A DNA stretch of 64,000 nucleotides from Paragemmobacter sp943370085 (GTDB taxonomy: Bacteria; Pseudomonadota; Alphaproteobacteria; Rhodobacterales; Rhodobacteraceae): the NCBI GenBank assembly GCA_943370085.1, contig CALRPT020000002.1, forward strand, positions 62,001-126,000, read 5' to 3'. Every line of letters begins with the position of its first letter. Position 1 is the first letter of the stretch. Shown here in pieces: positions 15,578 through 25,114 of this stretch. The notes below the pieces were generated by a model that searched no databases, was not told the origin of the DNA, and saw only the letters and a program-made list of their open reading frames with translations. The position numbers and the translations under genes were made by a program.

Positions 15578-15975
15578 TCATCCGTGCCGTTGCCATGCTG
15601 TGCCTGCTGGCGGGGCCCGCGGCAGCCCAGCAGTTTACTGACAGCGATGCAGGCATTCTGCGTTGGCTGGACAAGTTGACCGGGGAAACGGCGGATATCG
15701 AACTGGTTCTGGGGCAAGAAGCTGTGTCGGGGCGGTTGACGATCCGCATGGATGCCTGCCGCTATCCGGCGGATAACCCGGCATCGGACGCGCAGGCCCA
15801 TCTCACGATTATGGATACAGGTGTGGCAACGCCGGTGTTCGAGGGGTGGATGGTGGCGTCATCGCCCGCGCTTTCGGCGCTGGATCACCCACGCTATGAC
15901 GTCTGGGTGTTGCGCTGCAGTTATCCTGAGTTGGCGCCGGTGGATCCGGCGACGTCTGAGGGGGAAGGCGAGTAA
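15574..15975 (+). CDS. DUF2155 domain periplasmic protein
   Basis: A 133-residue protein with a cleavable signal peptide (MIIRAVAMLCLLAGPAAAQQ). It matches the DUF2155 pattern: ILRWLDKLTGETADIEL, the Cys-containing CRYPADNP, EGWMVASSPALSALDHPRYDVWVLRC. Two conserved Cys could form a disulfide. The function of the family is unknown. It overlaps the MlaD stop by 4 nt. Its 3' end overlaps the convergent aat gene by 55 bases. Confidence 0.88.
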   Translation: MIIRAVAMLCLLAGPAAAQQFTDSDAGILRWLDKLTGETADIELVLGQEAVSGRLTIRMDACRYPADNPASDAQAHLTIMDTGVATPVFEGWMVASSPALSALDHPRYDVWVLRCSYPELAPVDPATSEGEGE

Positions 15976-16580
15976 CCGGGCGGGTGAAAGCGTGCCGGTT
16001 CGGCAAGTGCATGTGCGAGGCGGCGGTGATACTCACCGCGCGGGATTTCGATCCCGCCGAGGCTGGCCAGATGCGGCGTCAGGAATTGCGTATCGAACAA
16101 GGTGAAGCCGCCTGCGCGCAGGCGGTGAACGGTGTGGGCCAGGGCCAGCTTTGACGCATCGGTCCGGCGCGAGAACATGCTTTCCCCGAAGAAGACGCTG
16201 CCAAGGGTGACGCCATAGACGCCACCTATTAGTTCATCGCCATCCCATACCTCAATCGAATGGGCATGACCTGCGGTGTGGAGCGCGACGTAATTGGCAA
16301 AGATGGTGTCGTTGATCCAGGTCTCATCCCGGTCGGCGCAGGCCTGCACGGTTTCGGCAAAGGCGGTGTCGGCGGTCACGCGCCAATCGGCGCGCAGCAG
16401 GCGGCGGCGCAGCGAGCGGGAGATGTGGAAGCCGTCCAGCGGCAGGATGCCCCGGCGGCGGGGATCGACCCAGTGGATCTGCGGATCGTCGCGGCTTTCG
16501 GCCATCGGAAAGATGCCCGCCGCATAGGCGCGCAGCAGGATATCCGGGGTGATGGCATTGGCGATCATGGCATTTTTCAT
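15921..16580 (-). CDS. aat: leucyl/phenylalanyl-tRNA--protein transferase
   Basis: A 219-residue enzyme of the N-end rule pathway. It adds Leu or Phe from charged tRNA to proteins with N-terminal Arg or Lys, marking them for ClpS/ClpAP. Family motifs are YAAGIFPMAE, WVDPRRRGILPLDGFHISRSLRRR, ETWINDTIFANYVALHTAGHAHSIE cut in pieces, and GESMFSRRTDASKLAL. ATG 16580 is used; ATG 16568 is an alternative. The C-terminal tail of about 18 residues is encoded antisense within the DUF2155 gene. Confidence 0.95.
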   Translation of the reverse strand: MKNAMIANAITPDILLRAYAAGIFPMAESRDDPQIHWVDPRRRGILPLDGFHISRSLRRRLLRADWRVTADTAFAETVQACADRDETWINDTIFANYVALHTAGHAHSIEVWDGDELIGGVYGVTLGSVFFGESMFSRRTDASKLALAHTVHRLRAGGFTLFDTQFLTPHLASLGGIEIPRGEYHRRLAHALAEPARFHPPGYSPSPSDVAGSTGANSG

Positions 16581-16652
16581 AGCCGAAGACTGCAAATCCC
16601 GCTGCGGGAATTTGCGGCGGCGCCCATGGAAAGGGTCGCCGCGCGGATCAGG

Positions 16653-18002
16653 TCATTCGCCGAACTGGGCGGCGAGCCATTTTTCCAGCCAGTGGATGTT
16701 GTATTCGCCCGACTGGATATCGGGTTCGGCCAGCAGCGCATCGAACAGGGGAACCGTGGTGTCGATCCCGTCGACGATCAATTCCCCCAGCGCACGGCGC
16801 AGACGGGCGAGCGCCTCTGGCCGGTCGCGGCCGTGGACGATGAGCTTGCCGATAAGGCTGTCGTAATAGGGCGGGATGGAGTAGCCGCCGTAGAGCGCAG
16901 AATCCATCCGCACGCCAAGGCCGCCCGGCGCGTGGAACACGCGCACCTTGCCGGGGCAGGGGGCGAAGTTGGGAAGCTTTTCAGCGTTGATCCGCACCTC
17001 GATCGCGTGGCCGTTGATTTCCAGCGCAGATTGCGAGAAGGACATCGGCAGGCCAGCGGCGACGCGGATCTGTTCGCGCACGAGATCGACGCCGAAGATC
17101 GCTTCGGTCACCGGATGTTCGACCTGCAGGCGGGTGTTCATCTCGATGAAGTAGAAGTTGCCGTCTTCATAAAGGAATTCGACGGTGCCCGCGCCGATGT
17201 AATTGATCTTGGCCACGGCTTCGGCGCAGATCTTGCCGATATCGGCCCGCATCTTGGGGGTGATGGAGGGACCCGGAGCCTCTTCGAACACTTTCTGGTG
17301 GCGGCGCTGAAGCGAGCAGTCGCGTTCGCCCAAGTGGACCGCGTTGCCCTTGCCGTCGCCAAACACCTGAATTTCGATATGGCGGGGCTTTTGTAGGTAT
17401 TTCTCGATATAGACTTCGTCATTGCCGAAGGCGGCCTTGGATTCCGAACGCGCGGTGCGGAAGGCGACCTCAAGCTCTTCGGCGTTCTTTGCGACCTTCA
17501 TCCCGCGTCCGCCGCCGCCGGCGGTGGCCTTGATGATGACCGGGAAACCGATGCCTGCGGCCACGCCGATGGCGGATTCGAAATCCGCGACGCCGCCTTC
17601 AGAGCCGGGGACGACCGGGATACCCAGCGCCTTGGCGGTTTCCTTGGCGGTGATCTTGTCGCCCATGATGCGGATATGTTCCGCCGAAGGGCCGATGAAG
17701 GTGATGCCGTGATCTTCGAGCGCCTGTGCGAAGGCGGCGTTCTCCGACAGGAAGCCGTAGCCGGGATGAACGGCCTGCGCGCCCGTAATTTCGCAGGCCG
17801 AGATGATGGCGGCCTTGTTGAGATAGGAGGCGGTGGAGGACGCCGGGCCGATGCAGACCGATTCATCGGCCATGCGGACATGCATCGCATCGGCATCGGC
17901 GGTGGAATGAACGGCGACCGACTTGATCCCCATTTCCCGGGCGGCGCGGATGACGCGCAGTGCGATCTCGCCCCGGTTGGCGATCAGGATCTTTTCGAAC
18001 AT
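16653..18002 (-). CDS. accC: acetyl-CoA carboxylase biotin carboxylase subunit
   Basis: A 449-residue ATP-grasp enzyme that carboxylates biotin on AccB, the first step of fatty acid synthesis. Landmarks are the N-terminal MFEKILIANRGEIALRVIRA, a glycine-rich loop ATAGGGGRGMKV, the CSLQRRHQKVFEEAP segment and the active-site EMNTRLQVEHPVTE. Length is normal. It is the second gene of an accB-accC operon, with 10 bases between the two. Confidence 0.97.
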   Translation of the reverse strand: MFEKILIANRGEIALRVIRAAREMGIKSVAVHSTADADAMHVRMADESVCIGPASSTASYLNKAAIISACEITGAQAVHPGYGFLSENAAFAQALEDHGITFIGPSAEHIRIMGDKITAKETAKALGIPVVPGSEGGVADFESAIGVAAGIGFPVIIKATAGGGGRGMKVAKNAEELEVAFRTARSESKAAFGNDEVYIEKYLQKPRHIEIQVFGDGKGNAVHLGERDCSLQRRHQKVFEEAPGPSITPKMRADIGKICAEAVAKINYIGAGTVEFLYEDGNFYFIEMNTRLQVEHPVTEAIFGVDLVREQIRVAAGLPMSFSQSALEINGHAIEVRINAEKLPNFAPCPGKVRVFHAPGGLGVRMDSALYGGYSIPPYYDSLIGKLIVHGRDRPEALARLRRALGELIVDGIDTTVPLFDALLAEPDIQSGEYNIHWLEKWLAAQFGE

Positions 18003-18012
18003 GGCGCGGCCC

Positions 18013-18501
18013 TTATTCGATGATCAGGAGCGGTGCGCCGTATTCGACCGGCGTGCCGTCTTCGACGAGGATGCGCTTGACGACACCGGCCTTGGGCGCG
18101 GGGATCTGGTTCATCGTCTTCATCGCTTCGATGATGAGGACGGTCTGGCCTTCGGCCACGGTTGCGCCGATGGTAATGAAGGGCGTCGCGCCCGGCTCAG
18201 ATGCCAGATAGCAGGTGCCGACCATGGGCGAGGTGACGGCGCCTGGGTGCTGGGCCGGGTCTTCCGGTGCGGCAGGAGCGGCGGCGGGCGCGGCGGCGGC
18301 GGCGGGTGCTGCGGCATAGGCCGGGGCGGGCGCGGCGGCGGCCATTGTCACGACGTTGGACTGTTTGACCACGCGCACTTCGAGGCTGTCATCTTCGCCA
18401 TATTCGCGTTTGACCGACAGTTCCGTCAGTTCGTTCTTGTTCAGAAGTTCCGCGAGCGCCTGGATAAAGGCGACATCGGCTTCGGAAGTGTGCTTGCTCA
18501 T
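18013..18501 (-). CDS. accB: acetyl-CoA carboxylase biotin carboxyl carrier protein
   Basis: A 162-residue carrier. An N-terminal domain is joined by an Ala/Pro-rich linker (about residues 53-80) to a C-terminal biotinyl domain. The biotinylated lysine is Lys128 in EAMKTMNQI. It shuttles carboxybiotin between AccC and the carboxyltransferase. It precedes accC. Confidence 0.97.
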   Translation of the reverse strand: MSKHTSEADVAFIQALAELLNKNELTELSVKREYGEDDSLEVRVVKQSNVVTMAAAAPAPAYAAAPAAAAAPAAAPAAPEDPAQHPGAVTSPMVGTCYLASEPGATPFITIGATVAEGQTVLIIEAMKTMNQIPAPKAGVVKRILVEDGTPVEYGAPLLIIE

Positions 18502-18699
18502 GCCGGTCCTCTGCTGGCGACGTTGCGCCGGGGTTCATTTCTGCCTGTCCATCTGGGGATGCCAGAGGGGCAGCGCCAGGGATCGCGTGCTTATACGCCA
18601 CCCTGCCGGGGGTGAAAAGCGGCGATGTGCAGGTGGGCTTTGCCTGAATTTCGGGCATCCAAAGCGGATTGGGGCCGGATGGAGAAAATTTCTGCCCTG

Positions 18700-18715
18700 A
18701 CGGTAATTTTACCGT
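18700..18715. promoter_or_regulatory. palindromic operator upstream of preT
   Basis: A perfect inverted repeat, ACGGTAA-TT-TTACCGT, lies about 65 bases before the chosen preT start, in an AT-rich patch suitable for a promoter. It is a plausible TetR-type operator. It differs from the TTGACC/GGTCA sites at 26945-26994. Confidence 0.5.
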
Positions 18716-18781
18716 TTGATAAAAAACAGACCCTATGGCAGCCTTTCCTTAACAAAGAACAGCAAACAGGGAGAGATTGCC

Positions 18782-20125
18782 TTGTCCAACAGCCCGCTAA
18801 CGCCCGGTGTCGTTCCGGGGCGTCTGCCAGCCGATGTGCTTGCCGGAAACTTCACCGATCATGAGCCGCCGCTTGACGGGCATGAGGCACGGGTGGCGTC
18901 GGATCGCTGCTATTTCTGCCATGATGCGCCCTGCATCACGGCTTGTCCGACGAGCATCGACATTCCGCTCTTCATTCGCCAGATCGCGACCGGCACGCCG
19001 GATGCGGCGGCGCGGACGATCCTAAGCCAGAACATCCTGGGCGGCATGTGCGCCCGTGTCTGCCCGACCGAGACGCTGTGCGAAGAGGCCTGCGTGCGCG
19101 AGGCGGCGGAGGGCAAGCCTGTGGAGATCGGGCGGTTGCAGCGCTTTGCCACCGACACGCTGATGGGCAAGGGGGTGCATCCCTTTGCGCGGGCGGCGGC
19201 GACCGGCAAGCGGGTGGCCGTTGTGGGGGCGGGGCCTGCGGGGCTGGCCTGTGCGCATCGGCTTGCGATGAAGGGGCATGATGTCGTGATGTTCGATGCC
19301 CGGCCCAAGGCGGGCGGTCTGAACGAATACGGGATCGCGCATTACAAGGCCGTGGGTGATTTCGCGCAGGATGAGGTGGATTGGCTGATGCAGATCGGCG
19401 GGATCACGGTGAAGACCGGGATGGCGCTGGGGCGGGATGTATCGCTGGCGCAGTTGCAGGCCGACTATGACGCGGTGTTCCTTGGCATGGGGCTGGCGGG
19501 GGTGAATGCCCTGCATGCGCCGGGCGAGGAGCGGGGCAATGTGCGCAACGCGGTGGATTTCATCGCCGAGCTGCGGCAGGCGAAGGACAAGTCTGTGCTG
19601 CCGGTGGGCCGGGATGTGGTGGTGATCGGCGGCGGGATGACGGCGGTGGATGCGGCGGTGCAATCCAAGCTGCTGGGGGCCGAGAATGTGACCATCGTTT
19701 ATCGCCGCGATCAGGCCAAGATGAGCGCGAGCGGCTATGAGCAGGAACATGCCACCAGCGCAGGCGTGCGCATCATCTGCAACGCGGCCCCGGTGGCCGT
19801 ACATGGCAATGGCGCGGTGGCCGAGGTGGAGTTTTCCTATACCGCCGAAGGGCCGGACGGGTTGAAGACCACGGGCGAGACCTTCCGGCTGAAGGCGGAT
19901 CAGCTGTACAAGGCCATCGGCCAGACGCTGACCGGCGCGCCGGAGGGGATTGCTCTGACGGGTGGCAAGATCGCCGTGACCGGGGCAGGGCGCACGTCAG
20001 TGGCGGGGATCTGGGCCGGGGGCGATTGTGCGACCGGGGGGGATGACCTGACTGTCACCGCCGTGGCCGAGGGGCGCGATGCGGCCGAGGACATCCATGC
20101 CGCGCTGATGGCGGCGCGGACATGA
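18782..20125 (+). CDS. preT: NAD-dependent dihydropyrimidine dehydrogenase subunit PreT
   Basis: A 447-residue flavoprotein, one of two subunits of the enzyme that reduces uracil and thymine with NADH. The N-terminal region has the cysteine-rich iron-sulfur signature (CYFCHDAPCITACPTSID and CARVCPTETLCEEAC). It is followed by an FAD-binding GAGPAGLACAHRLA and an NAD-binding GGGMTAVDAAVQ. This matches the N-terminal half of dihydropyrimidine dehydrogenases and the GltD fold. Start is taken as TTG 18782, eight bases after AGGGAG; the frame is open to 18716. PreA is the partner, beyond a dedA-like gene. Confidence 0.93.
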   Translation: MSNSPLTPGVVPGRLPADVLAGNFTDHEPPLDGHEARVASDRCYFCHDAPCITACPTSIDIPLFIRQIATGTPDAAARTILSQNILGGMCARVCPTETLCEEACVREAAEGKPVEIGRLQRFATDTLMGKGVHPFARAAATGKRVAVVGAGPAGLACAHRLAMKGHDVVMFDARPKAGGLNEYGIAHYKAVGDFAQDEVDWLMQIGGITVKTGMALGRDVSLAQLQADYDAVFLGMGLAGVNALHAPGEERGNVRNAVDFIAELRQAKDKSVLPVGRDVVVIGGGMTAVDAAVQSKLLGAENVTIVYRRDQAKMSASGYEQEHATSAGVRIICNAAPVAVHGNGAVAEVEFSYTAEGPDGLKTTGETFRLKADQLYKAIGQTLTGAPEGIALTGGKIAVTGAGRTSVAGIWAGGDCATGGDDLTVTAVAEGRDAAEDIHAALMAART

Positions 20126-20194
20126 TTTTCGCAGCCCCCCCTTTACCGGGGCGCGGAAAAGCCCCATCTGCGGTGCCGTTACAGGAGGCGCCGC

Positions 20195-20731
20195 ATGGAA
20201 TCGTGGACCGAGGCGGCGATCGCCTTCATCGAACGCAATCAGGAGTGGTCGTTCTGGCTGGCGCTGGTCTTTGCGGCAGCCGAGACGACAGCCTTTCTGT
20301 CGATCGCGGTGCCGTCGACTGCCATTCTGGTGGGCGTGGGCGCGATGGTGGCGACCGGAGCGGTGCCGTTCTTTCCGATCTGGGCCGGGGCGGCCTTGGG
20401 GGCGGTGGTCGGGTCGACCTTCAGCTATTGGCTGGGGCTGCGCTACGGCGGGCGGATACTGGGCATGTGGCCGCTGCGCGACCATCCCGATCTGGTGGAA
20501 CAGGCCAGCGACGCCTTTCGCAAATGGGGCGTGGGTGCGGTGTTTCTGGGCCATTTCTTCGGGCCGCTGCGCCCGGTGATCTTTCTGTTCGCGGGCATGA
20601 CGCGGATGAGCTTTCCGCTGTTCTGCGCCGTGAACGTGATCGCGGCGCTGTCCTGGGCCTATGTCATCCCGAAGTTCGGCGAGATCGGCGGGATCATCAT
20701 CGGCTGGTTCTGGAACTTGCTGGGGTTCTGA
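20195..20731 (+). CDS. DedA-family membrane protein
   Basis: A 178-residue inner-membrane protein of the DedA/VTT family. It has hydrophobic helices at the N-terminus (ETTAFLSIAVPSTAILVGVGA), the FxGRF/R-like element as GHFFGPLRPVIFLFAGMTRM, and a C-terminal helix. DedA proteins are implicated in lipid-carrier recycling and membrane homeostasis. AGGAGG at 20183-20188 supports the start. It is inserted between preT and preA on the same strand, though no link to pyrimidine breakdown is known. Confidence 0.88.
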   Translation: MESWTEAAIAFIERNQEWSFWLALVFAAAETTAFLSIAVPSTAILVGVGAMVATGAVPFFPIWAGAALGAVVGSTFSYWLGLRYGGRILGMWPLRDHPDLVEQASDAFRKWGVGAVFLGHFFGPLRPVIFLFAGMTRMSFPLFCAVNVIAALSWAYVIPKFGEIGGIIIGWFWNLLGF

Positions 20732-20806
20732 CCCCTTCCTTCACACATAGCACACTGACGGGCGCGCCTTCGGGCGACGCTGCCGCACGCCAATATGGAG
20801 GCTTTC

Positions 20807-22105
20807 ATGGCTGACCTGACGTCGAATTTCATCGGGATCAAATCGCCCAACCCGTTCTGGCTGGCATCGGCCCCACCGACGGACAAGGAATACAACGTCC
20901 GCCGCGCCTTTGAGGCGGGCTGGGGCGGGGTGGTGTGGAAGACGCTGGGCAGCGAAGGCCCGCCCATCGTGAACGTGAACGGGCCGCGTTACGGCGCGAT
21001 CTGGGGCGCGGATCGGCGGCTTTTGGGGTTGAACAACATCGAGTTGATCACCGACCGCCCGCTGGAGGTGAACCTGGCCGAGATCCGGCGGGTGAAGAAG
21101 GATTATCCCGACCGGGCGATGATCATCTCGCTGATGGTGCCCTGTGACGAGGAAAGCTGGAAGGACATCCTGCACCGGATCGAGGATACCGGAGCGGATG
21201 GGGTGGAGCTGAACTTTGGCTGCCCGCACGGGATGGCCGAGCGCGGCATGGGGTCTGCCGTGGGGCAGGTGCCGGAATACATCGAGATGGTGACGGCCTG
21301 GGTGAAGCACTATTCCAAGATGCCCTGCATCGTGAAGCTGACGCCCAATGTCACCTCGATCCTGCCGCCCGCGATGGCGGCAAAGCGGGGCGGGGCGGAT
21401 GCGGTGTCGCTGATCAACACGGTGAAGTCGGTGACCAATGTCGACCTCGACAACTTCTCACCTTTCCCGATGATCGACGGCAAGGGGTCGCATGGCGGCT
21501 ATTGCGGGCCTGCGGTGAAGCCCATCGCGTTGAACATGGTGGGCGAGATCGCGCGGAATGACGTGACGCGGGGCTTGCCGATCTCTGGTATCGGCGGGGT
21601 TACGACTTGGCGCGACGCGGCGGAGTTCTTGGCGATGGGGGCGGGGAATGTGCAGGTCTGCACGGCGGCGATGACCTATGGCTTCAAGATCGTGCAGGAG
21701 ATGATCTCGGGCCTGTCGCAATACCTGGATGAAAAGCACATGACGCTGGACCAACTGGTCGGGCGGGCGGTGCCGAACTTCGTGGAATGGCAGGATCTGA
21801 ACCTGAACTACGTCACCAAGGCGCATATCGATCAGGATGCCTGCATTTCCTGCGGGCGCTGCTATGCGGCGTGCGAGGATACCAGCCATCAGGCCATCGA
21901 CATGTCGCCCGAGCGCGTCTTCACCGTGAAGGATGATGAATGCGTGGCCTGCAACCTGTGCGTCAATGTCTGCCCGGTGGAGAATTGCATCACGATGGTC
22001 GAGATGCCGAAAGGTGCGACGGACCCGCGCACGGGCAAGGTGGTGACCGACTATGCCAACTGGACGACGCATCCGAATAACCCGTCGGCGCAGGCGGCGG
22101 AGTGA
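20807..22105 (+). CDS. preA: NAD-dependent dihydropyrimidine dehydrogenase subunit PreA
   Basis: A 432-residue subunit with an FMN-binding dihydroorotate-dehydrogenase-like barrel. It includes LNFGCPHGMAERGMGSA and the catalytic-loop region around GKGSHGGYCGPAVKPIAL. Two C-terminal [4Fe-4S] motifs start at Cys346 (CISCGRCYAAC) and Cys379 (CVACNLCVNVC). With PreT it reduces uracil/thymine to the dihydro forms. ATG 20807 follows GGAGG by a good distance; the ATG at 20795 lies before that ribosome binding site and is not used. Confidence 0.95.
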   Translation: MADLTSNFIGIKSPNPFWLASAPPTDKEYNVRRAFEAGWGGVVWKTLGSEGPPIVNVNGPRYGAIWGADRRLLGLNNIELITDRPLEVNLAEIRRVKKDYPDRAMIISLMVPCDEESWKDILHRIEDTGADGVELNFGCPHGMAERGMGSAVGQVPEYIEMVTAWVKHYSKMPCIVKLTPNVTSILPPAMAAKRGGADAVSLINTVKSVTNVDLDNFSPFPMIDGKGSHGGYCGPAVKPIALNMVGEIARNDVTRGLPISGIGGVTTWRDAAEFLAMGAGNVQVCTAAMTYGFKIVQEMISGLSQYLDEKHMTLDQLVGRAVPNFVEWQDLNLNYVTKAHIDQDACISCGRCYAACEDTSHQAIDMSPERVFTVKDDECVACNLCVNVCPVENCITMVEMPKGATDPRTGKVVTDYANWTTHPNNPSAQAAE

Positions 22106-22119
22106 ATAAGCACTGATTT

Positions 22120-22148
22120 TCCGGAGGTTTCTGTCGGGAACCTCCGGA
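22120..22148 (+). terminator. stem-loop after preA
   Basis: A 10-bp inverted repeat (22120-22129 with 22139-22148, TCCGGAGGTT arms) lies 15 bases after the preA stop. There is no strong T-tract, so it may end transcription with Rho or protect the 3' end. Confidence 0.55.
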
Positions 22149-22282
22149 TACTGCTGTGGGCATATCTGGCCAATCCGGGATGTTCGATCGCACTGTTCAT
22201 GCGCGGTATTGTGATGCTGATTGGAACAGTCGCACCTTGATCATCCATTGCTCCTGCGGGCGGCGTTACCTATCTTTGGACA

Positions 22283-23287
<1,005 letters not shown>

Positions 23288-23327
23288 CCTTGGTTCGGGA
23301 CCGTGAGCCCCGGCCCGCGCGTTGATT

Positions 23328-23350
23328 GGGTATTTGGGCCAAGATGAAGC
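23328..23350 (+). repeat. dispersed intergenic repeat, copy D
   Basis: Plus-strand copy of the six-copy repeat between convergent genes, with the extended flank CGGCAG also seen in copy F. Confidence 0.7.
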
Positions 23351-23362
23351 GGCAGGGCTGGT

Positions 23363-23968
23363 TCAGGGGGCCAGCAGCTTGCGAAACAGGGTTTCGATGT
23401 AATCGCCCGCTTCGGCAAAGGGATCATGGCCGGGTCCGAGGACGGCGCGGACCTGCATGTCGAAATCGGCATAATGCTGGGTGAGCGCCCAGATCGAGAA
23501 CAGCAGGTGCTGGGGTGGCAGGCGGGCAATGCGGCCCTGATCCATCCAGCGCGTCAGGGTGATGCTTTTCTGGTCTACCAGCTGCTTGAGATCGCCCTCG
23601 ATGGCGTCTTGCATCCGGGGCGCGCCTTGCAGGATTTCATTGGCGAAGAGGCGGCTTTCACGGGGGAAGTCGCGGCTGAGTTCGATCTTGCGGCGGACAT
23701 AGCCGAGGATTTCGGCCACCGGATCGCCGTTTTCATCCATCTCGCGCAGCGGATCGAGCCAGGTGTCGAGGAGCCGTGTCAGAAGGGCCTGATGCATCGC
23801 TTCCTTGGAGGGGAAGTAATAGAGCAGGTTGGGTTTGGACAGGCCGGCCACTTCTGCGATCTGATCCAGTGTCGCCCCGCGAAAGCCATAGGTCGAAAAG
23901 ACATCAAGCGCGGCTTCAAGGATGGTTTCCGAATTCTTTTGCTGGATGCGTGTGCGGGGTCTTGTCAT
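23363..23968 (-). CDS. rutR: RutR-like TetR-family pyrimidine regulator (paralogue 1)
   Basis: A 201-residue TetR regulator. The helix-turn-helix is ATLDQIAEVAGLSKPNLLYYFPSK split over residues 33-56. The C-terminal core WALTQHYADFDMQVRAVLG matches the ligand-pocket region of RutR, which senses uracil and thymine. It lies downstream of the preT-dedA-preA block on the opposite strand. It probably controls the pyrimidine genes; which operator it uses is open. A second paralogue lies at 26279. Confidence 0.85.
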   Translation of the reverse strand: MTRPRTRIQQKNSETILEAALDVFSTYGFRGATLDQIAEVAGLSKPNLLYYFPSKEAMHQALLTRLLDTWLDPLREMDENGDPVAEILGYVRRKIELSRDFPRESRLFANEILQGAPRMQDAIEGDLKQLVDQKSITLTRWMDQGRIARLPPQHLLFSIWALTQHYADFDMQVRAVLGPGHDPFAEAGDYIETLFRKLLAP

Positions 23969-24067
23969 GCGCCGGGACTTTGTTCTTGTGAAAAACTACC
24001 GCTGGGCTGACCTTGGCGCAATTCTGCGGGGGATGCAAAGCGTTAACGGCATAAGGGGGACAAGCGA

Positions 24068-24352
24068 ATGCGCAAGTCATGTGTGGCGACGCTGCTGGTG
24101 GAGGACGCGCAGGTGCGGGTGACGCGGTTCGATTTCGCGCCGGGGGCGGAAACCGGCTGGCATCGGCACGGGCATGACTATGTGATCACCGCGCTGACGG
24201 ATTGCGACATGGAACTGGAAGACCCGGATGGCGGACGGCGGCGTGTGCTGGTGCCTGCGGGTACCGCCTATCGGCGCATGGCCGGGGTGGAGCACAATGT
24301 GATCAACGCCGGAACGGAAGAGATGCGCTTTGTCGAGGTGGAATTGCTGTAA
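24068..24352 (+). CDS. cupin-domain protein, 94 aa
   Basis: A small single-domain cupin. Metal-binding residues are visible as GWHRHGHDYVI (His-x-His) and a later His in GVEHNVIN, with LVPAGTAYR between the two motifs. It could be a sensor, an isomerase or a dioxygenase-like protein. It is divergent from the RutR-like gene, with about 100 bases between them, so it may be regulated by it. AAGGGGG precedes the ATG. Confidence 0.8.
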   Translation: MRKSCVATLLVEDAQVRVTRFDFAPGAETGWHRHGHDYVITALTDCDMELEDPDGGRRRVLVPAGTAYRRMAGVEHNVINAGTEEMRFVEVELL

Positions 24353-24389
24353 GGCGCGGGAAGGCAGCGCGTCCCCGCGCCTGCCACCG

Positions 24390-24479
24390 TCATTCGACGG
24401 CGAGGATCATCAGATAGGGCACGGCGACGAGCATGCCGGTGATGATGGCGAGTGCGCGGGTCAGTCCATGGAATTTCAT
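24390..24479 (-). CDS. 29-aa single-helix membrane peptide
   Basis: A short frame, MKFHGLTRALAIITGMLVAVP followed by a hydrophobic end and Glu, with a GAGGGAC Shine-Dalgarno at proper spacing before the ATG at 24477-24479. The whole protein is one basic N-terminus plus one membrane helix. The good ribosome binding site and the clean hydrophobic pattern support it as a real small protein. Confidence 0.55.
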   Translation of the reverse strand: MKFHGLTRALAIITGMLVAVPYLMILAVE

Positions 24480-24565
24480 CTTGTCCCTCATGGTGTTTTG
24501 TTTCCACCCGGAAAGATAGGGTGCGTGCGGCGATTTCAAAGCCCGCAGCGAGCAGTTTCCGCCCC

Positions 24566-25021
24566 TTATCGCCCCGGAAGCAGAGTTTCCAGCGCGCGGG
24601 TGACCAGGCGGTGGTCTTCGAGCTGCGGCAGGCCGGAGACGGTGGCGCAGGCGACAAGGCCTGCGCCTGCGACGCAGACCGGAACCGCGCCGCCGTGAAT
24701 GGCGAATTCGGCTTCTGACAGGCCGTGCATGGCCAGTGTCTCGCCCTTGGCGGCCATGTTGCGCCCGACATGGAGCGAGGCGAGGTGAAAATGCAGCGCC
24801 GTGTTGGATTTGCGAAGCGCCCAGCGGTCATTGATCGGGGCGGCCCCCGGCATGGCAAGGTGGAACAGGGTGCGATCATTGGTGCGGATATCGATGACCA
24901 CGGGCAGGCGATCGAGTTTGGCCATGTTCATGATGGTGAGGCCGAGGCGCAGGGCGGTTTCCTCGGTGAACTCTGCCAGAACGAGGCGGGCGGCTTCGGA
25001 TTCGAGTTCGGCGACGTCCAT
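24566..25021 (-). CDS. UPF0303 / heme-degrading-domain (HbpS-like) protein
   Basis: A 151-residue protein of the UPF0303/YBR137W group with the GlcG/HbpS-like fold. Motifs are PVVIDIRTNDRTLFHLAMPGA, RKSNTALHFHLASLHVG and EFAIHGGAVPVCV. The biochemical role is unclear; annotation as heme-degrading is by fold only. ATG 25021 with GGAAAG upstream is preferred over an ATG 18 bases earlier. Confidence 0.8.
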   Translation of the reverse strand: MDVAELESEAARLVLAEFTEETALRLGLTIMNMAKLDRLPVVIDIRTNDRTLFHLAMPGAAPINDRWALRKSNTALHFHLASLHVGRNMAAKGETLAMHGLSEAEFAIHGGAVPVCVAGAGLVACATVSGLPQLEDHRLVTRALETLLPGR

Positions 25022-25114
25022 GTCGATCTTTCCTTGCACTGGGCCGGCAGAGCTAAGCGTGGCGTGCGGGGAAATGGCAAGTCCCCGGACGCGATCTTTG
25101 AGCCGGGCCTAGCC

